21,808 nt of DNA. Origin: a virus. Below, one piece after another: positions 1 through 6,982 of the stretch. The DNA is taken from positions 1 to 21,808 of IMG/VR virus record IMGVR_UViG_3300025418_000879; one strand, 5' to 3'. A model generated the notes under the pieces. The model was not told the DNA's origin. It saw nothing but the letters and a program-made list of their open reading frames with translations, and did no database searches. Numbering within the stretch: the stretch's first letter is position 1; every line of letters starts with the position of its first letter. The position numbers and the translations under genes were made by a program.

Positions 1-609
1 ACCATGCACCGCCTGTATATAAACACCCACATGCTCTGAATCAGTTGCCCGCATTATTTCTCTTGCGATGTCATTGCATAGCTCTTCTTGCAAAGTGCCA
101 CGCCTAGCACACCACTGAGCAATACGAGTGTACTTACTAAGACCAATGAGCTTATTAGCGGCAATGATCCCGATATAAGCAACTCCGCTAACAGGCTGAT
201 GATGATGACTACACATACTCCGCAACTCACTCCGCACAACCAACATACCCTCATATCTATCTTCTGAATCATTTGGAAAAGCTGTTGCATCTGGTGCTGG
301 ATCATATCGACCTCCCATAATTTCGTTGTAATACATCTTAGCCAATCGTTTAGCTGTACCCTTGCTGTTAGGGTCAAATGTGCGATCAATAAGTAAGGCA
401 TCCAATACGCCTTCAAAAGCACGTGTAGCTTCCTTAATCAATTTTTCTTTATCCCCTTCCGTAACGTATTCACTGATGTTGTCACCAGCCCAGTATCTCT
501 TACCGTCCTTGTTCATACGGGCACGAATAACTTCGCTAAGTGGTCTACCGTGTTCGCTTGGTTTAAGATTTTCTATCTTTTGTTCTTCGGGTGATGTATA
601 TTTAGGCAT
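1..609 (-). CDS. folE: GTP cyclohydrolase I (FolE), 3' end cut off by the window
   Basis: Converts GTP to 7,8-dihydroneopterin triphosphate, the first step of both folate and 7-deazaguanine (preQ0/queuosine) synthesis. About 203 residues are visible, beginning MPKYTSPEEQ, and the frame is still open at base 1. The diagnostic core is clear: CSHHHQP near residue 132 carries the Cys and His zinc ligands of the family (CEHHxxP in bacterial FolE). It is followed by an IGLSKYTRIAQWCARR stretch, a TLQEEL motif and finally QAVHG, just before the expected second zinc Cys. The ATG at 609 is chosen because a GAGGAAAA Shine-Dalgarno lies just upstream, inside the end of the preceding gene, which it overlaps by 8 bases. 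Translation is therefore probably coupled. FolE alone in phages is compatible with folate or nucleotide metabolism. Here the TGT-fold and QueD-fold genes nearby favour deazaguanine synthesis. Family assignment is very secure; pathway role is inferred. Confidence 0.93.
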   Translation of the reverse strand, partial: MPKYTSPEEQKIENLKPSEHGRPLSEVIRARMNKDGKRYWAGDNISEYVTEGDKEKLIKEATRAFEGVLDALLIDRTFDPNSKGTAKRLAKMYYNEIMGGRYDPAPDATAFPNDSEDRYEGMLVVRSELRSMCSHHHQPVSGVAYIGIIAANKLIGLSKYTRIAQWCARRGTLQEELCNDIAREIMRATDSEHVGVYIQAVHG

Positions 610-1000
610 TATTTTCCTCTGCTAATTTATTAATAATTTCTTGTTGCTCTTGTTGCTTAATCTTATTTAGGTCGTAGTGTTCAAATCTACGACTATATTT
701 CATGGACGGCATTAAGGCCGCTTTTTCAAACATATCTGCCTGCTTAGTTGTAACAGCAAACACATAACCTTGTATATCACCTGTAACTTTGTTATTTGCT
801 ATCTTAGCTACCCCGCGATGTTTGCCTACTAAACAATGCCAGCTTGTATAATACTCTGGTTCAATTGATTGGGCAAATGCTGTTACTTTTTCGTCGTTTG
901 GAGTAACACCCCACGCAATATAAAGGTTATCAGCTTTATATAAACGGTTGTATTCTCTTTTGCCAGAGGTTAAATTTGTAATTCGTTCGTGTAGTATCAT
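602..1000 (-). CDS. conserved-looking hypothetical protein upstream of folE
   Basis: A 132-residue protein that I do not recognise. It is mixed alpha/beta in look, with a lysine- and glutamine-rich helical C-terminus (residues ~110-132). There is no signal peptide, membrane segment or obvious metal-binding motif. The reading frame is clean, and its last codons hold the ribosome-binding site and start of folE, so the two are probably co-translated. The start at ATG 1000 has no Shine-Dalgarno and lies at the point where the promoter just upstream should begin transcription. The message may therefore be leaderless. No other in-frame start occurs before the Met near residue 87. Function unknown; operon position suggests a role linked to FolE. 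Confidence 0.72.
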   Translation of the reverse strand: MILHERITNLTSGKREYNRLYKADNLYIAWGVTPNDEKVTAFAQSIEPEYYTSWHCLVGKHRGVAKIANNKVTGDIQGYVFAVTTKQADMFEKAALMPSMKYSRRFEHYDLNKIKQQEQQEIINKLAEENNA

Positions 1001-1006
1001 ACTGTT

Positions 1007-1035
1007 ATTATACAGATTATTTAGGTCTATGTCAA
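1007..1035 (-). promoter_or_regulatory. consensus sigma70 promoter for the 132-aa gene and folE
   Basis: On the minus strand TTGACA (1035-1030) is followed after exactly 17 bases by TATAAT (1012-1007). This is a perfect housekeeping-sigma promoter. The -35 box overlaps the stop codon of the upstream DegT-like gene. The predicted start site falls within a base or two of the ATG at 1000. Confidence 0.82.
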
Positions 1036-1610
1036 ATCTTAAACGGAATTTTACGACAATCTGGATACTCTACTTCCTGGCATTGAGGTATAATAGCAGG
1101 TAACAGTTCACTACCTTTTGCGCACAACTCCAAAGTTGGGCAATAATGATAACCTAAAATTAATTCAGTTTCATCGGGCCAAGGAATGTGTAAATCTCTG
1201 CCGTCGGCTCTTTGTCGACTAAACTTGTTGTATGCTGCTTCATCATCCAATAGGATAGCACCTACCTTTCCTAACTGTAAAGGTTTGGTCCAGCCAAAAC
1301 TTAAACATTGGAATTGTCCTGGGCGGTACATACTGCGTTCAAGCCTGCGAGCAGAATCCCAGATACGAGTACCTTTAAATTGATATTCGCCTGACCACTG
1401 TTCGCTGGTAAGTTCAAATTGTATACCAAGATGATACATAAGCATAGGTACACTTAGATAGGTATGGGCTGTAAATTCTGTTTGTTTAACGCCATCGTGA
1501 CGGAAACAAAGCTCGAGAGCATGGGTACAGCCATCAGTTACTACTACGTAGGGCGCACCCGTATAGTCCGCTAGGTCTTGTTCAAATTTAAATAGCGCAT
1601 CAAAACTCAT
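1032..1610 (-). CDS. short DegT/DnrJ/EryC1-type PLP aminotransferase-like protein
   Basis: Resembles the PLP-binding large domain of sugar aminotransferases of the DegT/DnrJ/EryC1 family, which put amino groups on nucleotide sugars or bind PLP in related reactions. Visible landmarks: TDGCTHALEL (residues ~25-34, the phosphate-binding SGTxAL-like turn), AHTYLSVPM (~48), IWDSARR (~83, the aspartate that pairs with the pyridine nitrogen) and SFGWTKPLQLGKVGA (~104, containing the Schiff-base lysine). At 192 residues it is about half the usual ~370, because the small C-terminal domain is absent. It overlaps galE by ATGA and ends in the -35 box of the next promoter. A paralogue sits at 15829-16503. 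PLP-fold membership is well supported; whether it is an active transaminase is uncertain. Confidence 0.83.
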   Translation of the reverse strand: MSFDALFKFEQDLADYTGAPYVVVTDGCTHALELCFRHDGVKQTEFTAHTYLSVPMLMYHLGIQFELTSEQWSGEYQFKGTRIWDSARRLERSMYRPGQFQCLSFGWTKPLQLGKVGAILLDDEAAYNKFSRQRADGRDLHIPWPDETELILGYHYCPTLELCAKGSELLPAIIPQCQEVEYPDCRKIPFKI

Positions 1611-2554
1611 TGATTATACCAGGCCCAAGCATGACGCACAATATCTTCTAACTGATACTTAGGAGCCCACCCAGCGACTTGTGTAAATTTATCGGCATCG
1701 GCTGTAAGTGTAGCAGGATCGCCTTTGCGTTCGCCACCAATGCTGAGTAACACACGCTGACCTGTTACCTGCTCGGCCATATGTACAATTTCCATATTGC
1801 TATGGCCAGCTTTAGTTCCTAAATTATAAACCCCACTTGGAACAGCCAACCCAATAGCACGAACGTGAGCTTCTGCTAAATCATCTACGTGAATGTAATC
1901 ACGAACACAAGTACCGTCCTTGGTAGGATATTTGTTACCATAAATTAAAAAGTCTGCGTTATCTTTAATGCTTTCCAATACACGAGCAATAATATGTGTA
2001 GCACCAGGCTCTTGCCCATGCCGACCCTTGGGATCTGCCGAACAAGCATTAAAGAAACGAAAAGCTACATACTCTTGTCCATAAGCACGATAATACGCTT
2101 CTAATGCCCATTCAATAGCTAACTTAGTTTGGCCATAAGTACTGATAGGTTCTGCTGGATCAATTTCTTGGCAAGGCACCATAACAGGATTACCATAGGT
2201 ACTTGCGGAACTGCTAAAGATAATCTTTGGGCGCCAAGTAAACTTATCTTTAATTTTATCTAACAAGCGGATGGTTTTAACTACGTTGTTATCAAAGTAA
2301 ATTTGTGGATCTGTTACACTTGGCCCAACTAGACTTGTACCGGCACAATGCACAATAGCTTCCGGTTGACCTTCTGTCATTAGTCGATCAAACTCTACAC
2401 TATCAAAATCGCATTGCTCAAACCAATCAAATCGACCTGCTAAGTGTTCGGGTAACGGGCGTAGATCAACGCCAACAACTTGATGCCCTTGGTCTTTAAG
2501 TTTAAGTGCTATCTGTCCGCCAATATAACCACTAATACCTGTTATAATAATCAT
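1607..2554 (-). CDS. galE: UDP-glucose 4-epimerase-like NAD-dependent sugar epimerase (extended SDR)
   Basis: Cytosolic enzyme interconverting UDP-glucose and UDP-galactose, or the N-acetylated forms, using bound NAD. The N-terminus has the Rossmann GxxGxxG (GISGYIG, residues 6-12). Residues SSSASTYG (~114-121) carry the catalytic Ser/Thr, and YGQTK (140-144) the Tyr-xxx-Lys pair. RFFNACSADP (~166) and the DGTCVRDYIHVDDLAEAH stretch (~213) are classic GalE signatures. At 315 residues it is slightly shorter than E. coli GalE (338). It overlaps both neighbours by ATGA, so glycosyltransferase, epimerase and DegT-like gene form one tightly coupled operon. It probably supplies the sugar donor used by the glycosyltransferase. 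Exact substrate cannot be read from the sequence. Confidence 0.93.
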   Translation of the reverse strand: MIIITGISGYIGGQIALKLKDQGHQVVGVDLRPLPEHLAGRFDWFEQCDFDSVEFDRLMTEGQPEAIVHCAGTSLVGPSVTDPQIYFDNNVVKTIRLLDKIKDKFTWRPKIIFSSSASTYGNPVMVPCQEIDPAEPISTYGQTKLAIEWALEAYYRAYGQEYVAFRFFNACSADPKGRHGQEPGATHIIARVLESIKDNADFLIYGNKYPTKDGTCVRDYIHVDDLAEAHVRAIGLAVPSGVYNLGTKAGHSNMEIVHMAEQVTGQRVLLSIGGERKGDPATLTADADKFTQVAGWAPKYQLEDIVRHAWAWYNQ

Positions 2555-3726
2555 TTAAATTTTGCCTCAGCTACATGATCACGATATCGATTACCGGCAC
2601 GATTCCATTGCTCGCCTTTGCCTTCTAAAATATCTACAATGCGATCAACAGTACCATCAGTCCATGCGCTAATCTTGCCCATATTTTTATGTGGAGCTTC
2701 TAATAAGGGTGTTAGTTTGTTCATAGCATCTTCTTGCGACCAAGGAATATAAAGACGTTCTGGATCGTTAGCAAAAGTTTCTGGAAAACTGCGATAAGCA
2801 GGATATAGTACGTTACAGCCAAGAGTATCAGCTTCTGATACGGTATTAGATACCCAGTCCTGTAACGCACAATTAAATAGCACGCGACTATCGTTAACAA
2901 GATTATAGTAATCGTTTTTAGATAAGTTTTCGTAAATTTGTAAATCGCCATTGTCGCTCATTTTACGAGCACGTTTTACATAGTCAGGATTATTACTACG
3001 CAATGGACCACCTGAGAAAATGGCAAAACTTGTATCAGGATGTAGACGTTGATACTCTTCGGCTAAATCCATAAAGAAGCCAGGTTGTTTCTCTTGATCA
3101 AAACGAGCCGCAAATGCTACCCGTTTTTGGCGCTGGTCAAATGGTTTGATTGTATTGTTAACACGCTCTAAAACTTCTGCCTTGCCAAAAGCAAGTCCAG
3201 AGATATTATAAATTGGAGCAGACCAGTTAGCAATTCGCATATGAGCTACCATCTCTTCGTTGGTGGCTAATACGCCTGTTACAAATTCATTGACCATAGC
3301 TTCATAGGTACTCATCCACTTGGCCATACCCCAAACGTGTACAAAATCATCTGGATCCACCGATTGGGCCAAGCATCTAACAAAAATCTTTGGCCTATAC
3401 TTTGGATCTACTTGATCAAGGATATATGGTAAAGTTTCAATACCAGGAGCAAACATATCTTCGAAATAGATAATATCGTCGCTTGTAACTTCTCCTGCTT
3501 TCATCATCTTAACAAGATTCATCATTTGACTCATACTAAAGTAACTACGACCATGGGCATCCAATACCTGACCAACAGAAATAGCACCTGTATCATCTAA
3601 TGTTTCGCCCGGTACATATACTACATCTAATCCACGCTTTTCAAACACACGCTTATTCCATTCGGTGAGTTGTAACGTGTACCTTGATTCATAATTTTCT
3701 AATCCAATGTAGATCAGCTTTCTCAT
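2551..3726 (-). CDS. GT-B fold glycosyltransferase, GT4-like
   Basis: A 391-residue glycosyltransferase-like protein. The C-terminal half has the GT4 pattern: VAFAARFDQEKQPGFFMDLAEE (here split as VAFAARFDQEKQPG at ~203 and FFMDLA after it), the equivalent of the RLxxEKG donor-domain start. NDSRVLFNCALQDWVSNTVSE then TLGCNVLYP (~275-305) corresponds to the EX7E-type donor-sugar motif. The N-terminal domain is more divergent. No membrane segment or signal peptide is seen, so it acts inside the infected cell. It is the first gene of the operon with GalE. Start ATG 3726 has an AAAGG Shine-Dalgarno ten bases upstream and a consensus promoter about 45 bases further. The acceptor (surface glycan, protein or DNA base) is unknown. 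Confidence 0.83.
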   Translation of the reverse strand: MRKLIYIGLENYESRYTLQLTEWNKRVFEKRGLDVVYVPGETLDDTGAISVGQVLDAHGRSYFSMSQMMNLVKMMKAGEVTSDDIIYFEDMFAPGIETLPYILDQVDPKYRPKIFVRCLAQSVDPDDFVHVWGMAKWMSTYEAMVNEFVTGVLATNEEMVAHMRIANWSAPIYNISGLAFGKAEVLERVNNTIKPFDQRQKRVAFAARFDQEKQPGFFMDLAEEYQRLHPDTSFAIFSGGPLRSNNPDYVKRARKMSDNGDLQIYENLSKNDYYNLVNDSRVLFNCALQDWVSNTVSEADTLGCNVLYPAYRSFPETFANDPERLYIPWSQEDAMNKLTPLLEAPHKNMGKISAWTDGTVDRIVDILEGKGEQWNRAGNRYRDHVAEAKFK

Positions 3727-3751
3727 TTAATACCTTTCGATGGCTATGTAT

Positions 3752-3761
3752 GATAAATACT
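3752..3761 (+). promoter_or_regulatory. possible T4-type late promoter for the first HNH gene
   Basis: GATAAATACT lies 33 bases before the ATG of the endonuclease gene and matches seven of the eight bases of the T4 late element TATAAATA. The same TAAATACT core occurs before the second HNH gene. The motif is short and AT-rich, so chance is possible. Confidence 0.35.
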
Positions 3762-3771
3762 TATGTGTTAT

Positions 3772-3800
3772 ATTATACAGGTAAAAATTACTAATGTCAA
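3772..3800 (-). promoter_or_regulatory. consensus sigma70 promoter for the glycosyltransferase-galE-DegT operon
   Basis: TTGACA (3800-3795) is followed by 17 bases and TATAAT (3777-3772) on the minus strand, again a perfect match. The -35 hexamer covers the plus-strand ATG (3794-3796) of the HNH endonuclease gene, so the two divergent genes share these bases. Confidence 0.82.
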
Positions 3801-4708
3801 CTAAAAAACTTACGCAACAAGATTTTCTGGACAAATGCAAAAAAAGACACGGCAATCAGTTCGATTATTCAAACGCCATTTATATAAATGCGACTACAAA
3901 AGTTGAAATTAAATGCTCTGTTTGTCAACATAGTTGGAACGTTATACCATCTAACCATTATTTTACTGGGTCCGGATGCCCTAATTGTAAAGCTATATCA
4001 AGCAAAAAACGAAATAAAGCAAAATACAATAATGATTGGTTTATTAAAAAAGCAATATTAGCACACGGTCTACAATACGATTACTCATCTACTCAGTATT
4101 TAGACAATAACACAAAAGTTACAATAAAATGTCGCCAACACGGAATATTTAAACAGTGGCCAAGCGATCATATGCGCGGTATTGGATGTAGTAAATGTAG
4201 CGGTAATAATAAAAAAACTAATAAACAATTTATAGCAGAAGCATCGGCTATATTTCCTAAATATGATTATTCGTCAGTTGATTATAAGGGAGCTCATACT
4301 CCGGTTACTATTATATGTCCAGAACACGGAACATTTAAAATTAAACCAAATGGCATATTAAATAAGACTGGATGCGGCAAATGTTCAACTTCTCGACAAC
4401 TAACAACTAAAATACAAAAAGGTATTATACGCAATCCTGATGATATTTCAGACTACGAAAAATACCGTGCTGAGGTATGGAAAATATCAAATCAACAATA
4501 TCAAAAATATTATTATCAGATAAATCCAACTAATGTTCGCCGCGGATTAAAAAATCACCTTGATCACAAGTATTCTATACAGCAGGGGTGGCAGAATAAA
4601 ATACCTGCGATCATTATTGGCGGTTGGAAAAATTTACAAATATTATCAAGTAAATTAAATCAACAAAAAAGTAATAAATGTAGTGTTTTACTTGAAGATA
4701 TATTGTAA
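3794..4708 (+). CDS. free-standing HNH homing endonuclease with three zinc-ribbon repeats
   Basis: A site-specific DNA nuclease that spreads its own gene between related phage genomes. Residues ~10-65, ~80-125 and ~134-177 are three copies of one module. Each starts with a (Y)DYS...VxIxC strand and ends in GCxxC (GCPNC, GCSKC, GCGKC), a DNA-binding zinc ribbon as in DUF723-type proteins. The C-terminal domain (~220-304) contains NHLDHKYS, then GGWKNLQIL and NQQKSNKC, the His-Asn-His core order of phage HNH enzymes. The last ~85 residues align closely with the second endonuclease at 5013-5741, while the N-termini differ. It lies alone on the plus strand, ends one base before the opposing gene at 4710, and is richer in A+T than its neighbours. 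All of this fits a mobile gene. Confidence 0.88.
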   Translation: MSTKKLTQQDFLDKCKKRHGNQFDYSNAIYINATTKVEIKCSVCQHSWNVIPSNHYFTGSGCPNCKAISSKKRNKAKYNNDWFIKKAILAHGLQYDYSSTQYLDNNTKVTIKCRQHGIFKQWPSDHMRGIGCSKCSGNNKKTNKQFIAEASAIFPKYDYSSVDYKGAHTPVTIICPEHGTFKIKPNGILNKTGCGKCSTSRQLTTKIQKGIIRNPDDISDYEKYRAEVWKISNQQYQKYYYQINPTNVRRGLKNHLDHKYSIQQGWQNKIPAIIIGGWKNLQILSSKLNQQKSNKCSVLLEDIL

Positions 4709-4709
4709 G

Positions 4710-4940
4710 TTACGCATGGCGACGATAGCCTGAGAATCTGCGAGCGTCTTCTTCCCACATATTCTTTACGTTTTTGCCCTGTACAAACTTGTTGTACTGT
4801 TGCCAAGCGTAAGCCTTAAAGTTATAAAGATCATTCTCGTTGTAGCGATATCCATGATCTACGCAAAATTCTAAAAACTTTGCTAGGTCTTCTTGAACAG
4901 CTAACGCACGAGGGTTAGGTTTGTAATGGACTTTACCCAT
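4710..4940 (-). CDS. small hypothetical phage protein between the two endonuclease genes
   Basis: A 76-residue, charged, probably helical soluble protein that I cannot assign. It begins MGKVHYKPNP and is rich in aromatic residues (Tyr, Phe, Trp) in its second half. The start ATG 4940 has a good AAAGGAAA Shine-Dalgarno eight bases upstream, which supports it as a real gene. It has become isolated from the minus-strand genes on both sides by the plus-strand homing endonucleases. It was probably the last gene of the clamp/deazaguanine operon before they inserted. No terminator is evident between it and the QueD-fold gene apart from the inserted gene. Confidence 0.7.
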   Translation of the reverse strand: MGKVHYKPNPRALAVQEDLAKFLEFCVDHGYRYNENDLYNFKAYAWQQYNKFVQGKNVKNMWEEDARRFSGYRRHA

Positions 4941-4980
4941 TTTGTTTCCTTTAATAATATACTGCGATTAATAAAATAAT

Positions 4981-4990
4981 ACTAAATACT
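4981..4990 (+). promoter_or_regulatory. possible T4-type late promoter for the second HNH gene
   Basis: ACTAAATACT sits 22 bases before the ATG at 5013. It shares the eight-base TAAATACT core with the element before the other endonuclease gene. It matches the T4 late consensus TATAAATA at six of eight positions, so it is weak alone; the parallel placement is what makes it worth listing. Confidence 0.28.
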
Positions 4991-5012
4991 ACAACGACAG
5001 AGAGATAGAACC

Positions 5013-5741
5013 ATGCCTAAATTATTAAACCCTACACCTAATAATACTTGTTTATATTGCGGATGTCAAGCATATTGGATAAGTGTCAACTCCAAACAAC
5101 TTCGATGCGCGGAAAAAATTAGCCGATGCCCGGGGGTAATTAAAAAAGCGCAGGCATCTCGCGATGCTAATACTACGCCAGAAGAACGAAAAGCCCATAT
5201 GAAAAAAATGAGTGAGCGGGGCAATGCTGAACTTAAAAAACTTCATAATGATCCTGATTGGCTTGCTAATAAATCTGAAAAAATATCCGAAGCAGTTGAA
5301 AAGCGTGGTGGACATAGCGGCAGTAATAATCCTATGTTCGGTAAAAAACATAAAAACTCAAGTAAGAAAAAACAGGAAATAAAAGCACATTCTCGTGATC
5401 CTAAATGCTATGAGCAGGCTACTGAAACTAAAATTAAAAATGGCATTGCTATTCCTAAACACTTAAAAACTGATTTTGAATTGTACGAAGAAAAAGTTGA
5501 TAACATTACTTACACAAGTTGGCGATGGCATCAAAATAAAATCAATCCTAACAATTTACTACGCGGTACCGATTATGAGTTAGATCATAAATTTAGTAAA
5601 ACCGCAGGATTTATTAATAATGTTCCTCCAGAAGTAATAGGTCATTATGCTAATCTTGAATTGATTCCTAAAAATGAAAACAGATCTAAACGGACAAAAT
5701 GTTCTATTACCCTTATTGAATTGTACAAATCAATTAAATAA
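5013..5741 (+). CDS. HNH homing endonuclease with zinc-finger and NUMOD3 DNA-binding modules
   Basis: A second 242-residue mobile nuclease. An N-terminal four-Cys zinc finger (C13, C16, C32, C39) is followed by a basic helical linker and a NUMOD3 element (GSNNPMFGKKHK, residues 103-114), a known DNA-contacting module of GIY-YIG and HNH homing enzymes. The HNH domain (~150-242) contains TDYELDHKFS, then PPEVIGHYANLELI and KNENRSKRTKC. Start ATG 5013 is preceded by an AGAGAG weak Shine-Dalgarno. It converges on the QueD-fold gene with an eight-base tail-to-tail overlap. The nuclease domain is clearly homologous to that of the gene at 3794-4708, with a different targeting half. This suggests domain swapping within one nuclease lineage. 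Confidence 0.9.
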   Translation: MPKLLNPTPNNTCLYCGCQAYWISVNSKQLRCAEKISRCPGVIKKAQASRDANTTPEERKAHMKKMSERGNAELKKLHNDPDWLANKSEKISEAVEKRGGHSGSNNPMFGKKHKNSSKKKQEIKAHSRDPKCYEQATETKIKNGIAIPKHLKTDFELYEEKVDNITYTSWRWHQNKINPNNLLRGTDYELDHKFSKTAGFINNVPPEVIGHYANLELIPKNENRSKRTKCSITLIELYKSIK

Positions 5742-6171
5742 CAATTGATTGCGCAGGACGAGTAGTATTGTAATCAATAATACAACCACACTCACCATCT
5801 TCGCTTACACTAATCTTCATATTACGACCTGGGTATTTGGCGGCCAACTGTACATACAAGTCGTCCGATAGCATTTCCACGCTCTTGTAATCAATATCAA
5901 TAGCTTGTGTAGCAAACAATGATTCACAATAGTTAAGTACCTGGTGAAATTCCAGTTCTCGGTCGTTATGGAATATTTCAATCTGTACATTAAACTTAAA
6001 CAAGTGTCTATGTCTATTACCGAGATACGATACATCTGCTAACGCAGGATCTGTTTCGGCTGCTGGATATTTGTGAAATCCAGCCTTCTGAAAATTTACA
6101 TAAATCCAGCGTTGAGCCTTGCTCATAATTCTTACTGCTGTTTCTGCTAATATCTGTTGTCTTTGATCCAT
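5734..6171 (-). CDS. T-fold protein of the QueD / 6-pyruvoyl-tetrahydropterin synthase type
   Basis: QueD turns dihydroneopterin triphosphate (the FolE product) into 6-carboxytetrahydropterin on the way to 7-deazaguanine. The family's order is visible: a His in FQKAGFHKYP (H33), the zinc pair in NRHRHLFKFNV (H54, H56), then ELEFHQVLNY matching the IIDFxxLK strand-helix, SVEMLSDDLY matching TxExLA, and SVSEDGECGC, where E124 matches the substrate-binding Glu of KETxxxGC. However, the Cys normally four residues before the zinc pair is Leu here, and the DHxxLN catalytic stretch is missing. It may thus be inactive as QueD or have a different pterin-like substrate. Length 145 is near the usual ~120-150. 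It lies downstream of the TGT-fold gene in the same operon. Confidence 0.68.
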   Translation of the reverse strand: MDQRQQILAETAVRIMSKAQRWIYVNFQKAGFHKYPAAETDPALADVSYLGNRHRHLFKFNVQIEIFHNDRELEFHQVLNYCESLFATQAIDIDYKSVEMLSDDLYVQLAAKYPGRNMKISVSEDGECGCIIDYNTTRPAQSIVI

Positions 6172-6172
6172 G

Positions 6173-6469
6173 TTAAGCCTTCCAAAGTTCCATTGCTATG
6201 ATTTTACCAACTTCTTCTGCTACATCTTTACCCTCAGCAATAATATGAGTACTATAAGTATTACGACTATTTTTATCATCGTATCTGCGAGATTGTAAAA
6301 TAACTCCGCCTTGCGCTGGCATTACATTAAATGATAGACCGTTAACGTCAATAGACGGACCGCTACCATCAACTTCGGTGAGGCTAATACAATCATCATC
6401 TCGGTCAATACGCATATATCCAGCACCTAGCCAGTTTAGCATAGCGAGTCTCCATTTTCTTGGAATCAT
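6173..6469 (-). CDS. small hypothetical phage protein
   Basis: A 98-residue protein of unknown function. The centre has beta-strand character (SFNVMPAQGGVILQSRRYD, residues ~46-64), followed by a Thr/Ser-rich strand and a C-terminal helix carrying EDVAEEV-like charges (sequence EGKDVAEEVGKII, ~80-92). The start ATG 6469 has a GAGGTAAT Shine-Dalgarno and overlaps the preceding stop by four bases; it ends one base before the QueD-fold gene begins. It is therefore co-translated with genes of the putative deazaguanine operon. No cysteines, membrane segments or known motif are seen. Confidence 0.72.
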   Translation of the reverse strand: MIPRKWRLAMLNWLGAGYMRIDRDDDCISLTEVDGSGPSIDVNGLSFNVMPAQGGVILQSRRYDDKNSRNTYSTHIIAEGKDVAEEVGKIIAMELWKA

Positions 6470-6981
6470 TGTATTACCTCGTCTTTAGTGTATTTAGACC
6501 AGTCAGTGAACACCGCACGTTTTTGTAAGTCGTGTAGCGAGTGACACCAGACGCCTGGGTTTGTTGCCGCAAAGTCTCGGTCATCAATTTTAATAGTTGC
6601 GTTGTAGCCATATTGTTTGATATAAGGTAGTTTAACACTAATCATTGGAATAAAATTGTGAAACTCTACTAATGCAGATTCAAGTAGGCCTTCGGCTTGT
6701 TGTACATCCAAATCAAGTGTACATAACCAACCAGCTTCTAAACAGTCCTGTACCATTACTTCCCATTCGCGCCAAGCGTCGGCATCGTTGTTTGCTAACG
6801 CAGGAAAACTTTGATTAGCACCAAAATAAATATGCTCGATGTTGTTATTCTTAGCTTCTTGTTGTACTATTTGCGAATCTTGTAGGCCTACTACAAACAA
6901 TGTACGCAGACCAAAAGCCGCTGTATGCTCAACCTCTGTACCAATAAACATTGACACATTATCATGACCAGTTCTATTCAT
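6466..6981 (-). CDS. hypothetical protein of about 171 aa in the deazaguanine operon
   Basis: Unrecognised but with the look of a folded alpha/beta enzyme. It has hydrophobic strands TLFVVGL, HIYFGAN, LCTLDLDV and MISVKLPY alternating with helices, and a C-terminal segment NATIKIDDRDF then GVWCHSLHDL that looks like a conserved active-site or binding region. I place the start at ATG 6981 rather than the in-frame GTG at 7005. That ATG lies two bases after the stop of the upstream coiled-coil gene, with a GAGAAAAAGA purine run in front of it, and the eight extra residues add nothing recognisable. It may be a partner of the TGT-fold enzyme next door. No known catalytic motif is visible. Confidence 0.75.
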   Translation of the reverse strand: MNRTGHDNVSMFIGTEVEHTAAFGLRTLFVVGLQDSQIVQQEAKNNNIEHIYFGANQSFPALANNDADAWREWEVMVQDCLEAGWLCTLDLDVQQAEGLLESALVEFHNFIPMISVKLPYIKQYGYNATIKIDDRDFAATNPGVWCHSLHDLQKRAVFTDWSKYTKDEVIQ

Positions 6982-6982
6982 A

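Noticed and set aside
54-422. Open minus-strand frame of 122 residues with hydrophobic stretches
   Set aside because: It overlaps the GTP cyclohydrolase I frame, whose motifs (CSHHHQP, IGLSKYTRIA) are unmistakable; the hydrophobic look is an out-of-frame artefact.
2721-2951. Minus-strand frame of 76 residues resembling a membrane protein
   Set aside because: It lies wholly within the glycosyltransferase gene in another frame and has no ribosome site.
3794-5741. CRISPR-type or tandem repeat in the AT-rich endonuclease region
   Set aside because: The repetition is at protein level only (three diverged zinc-ribbon modules); there are no regularly spaced identical DNA units.
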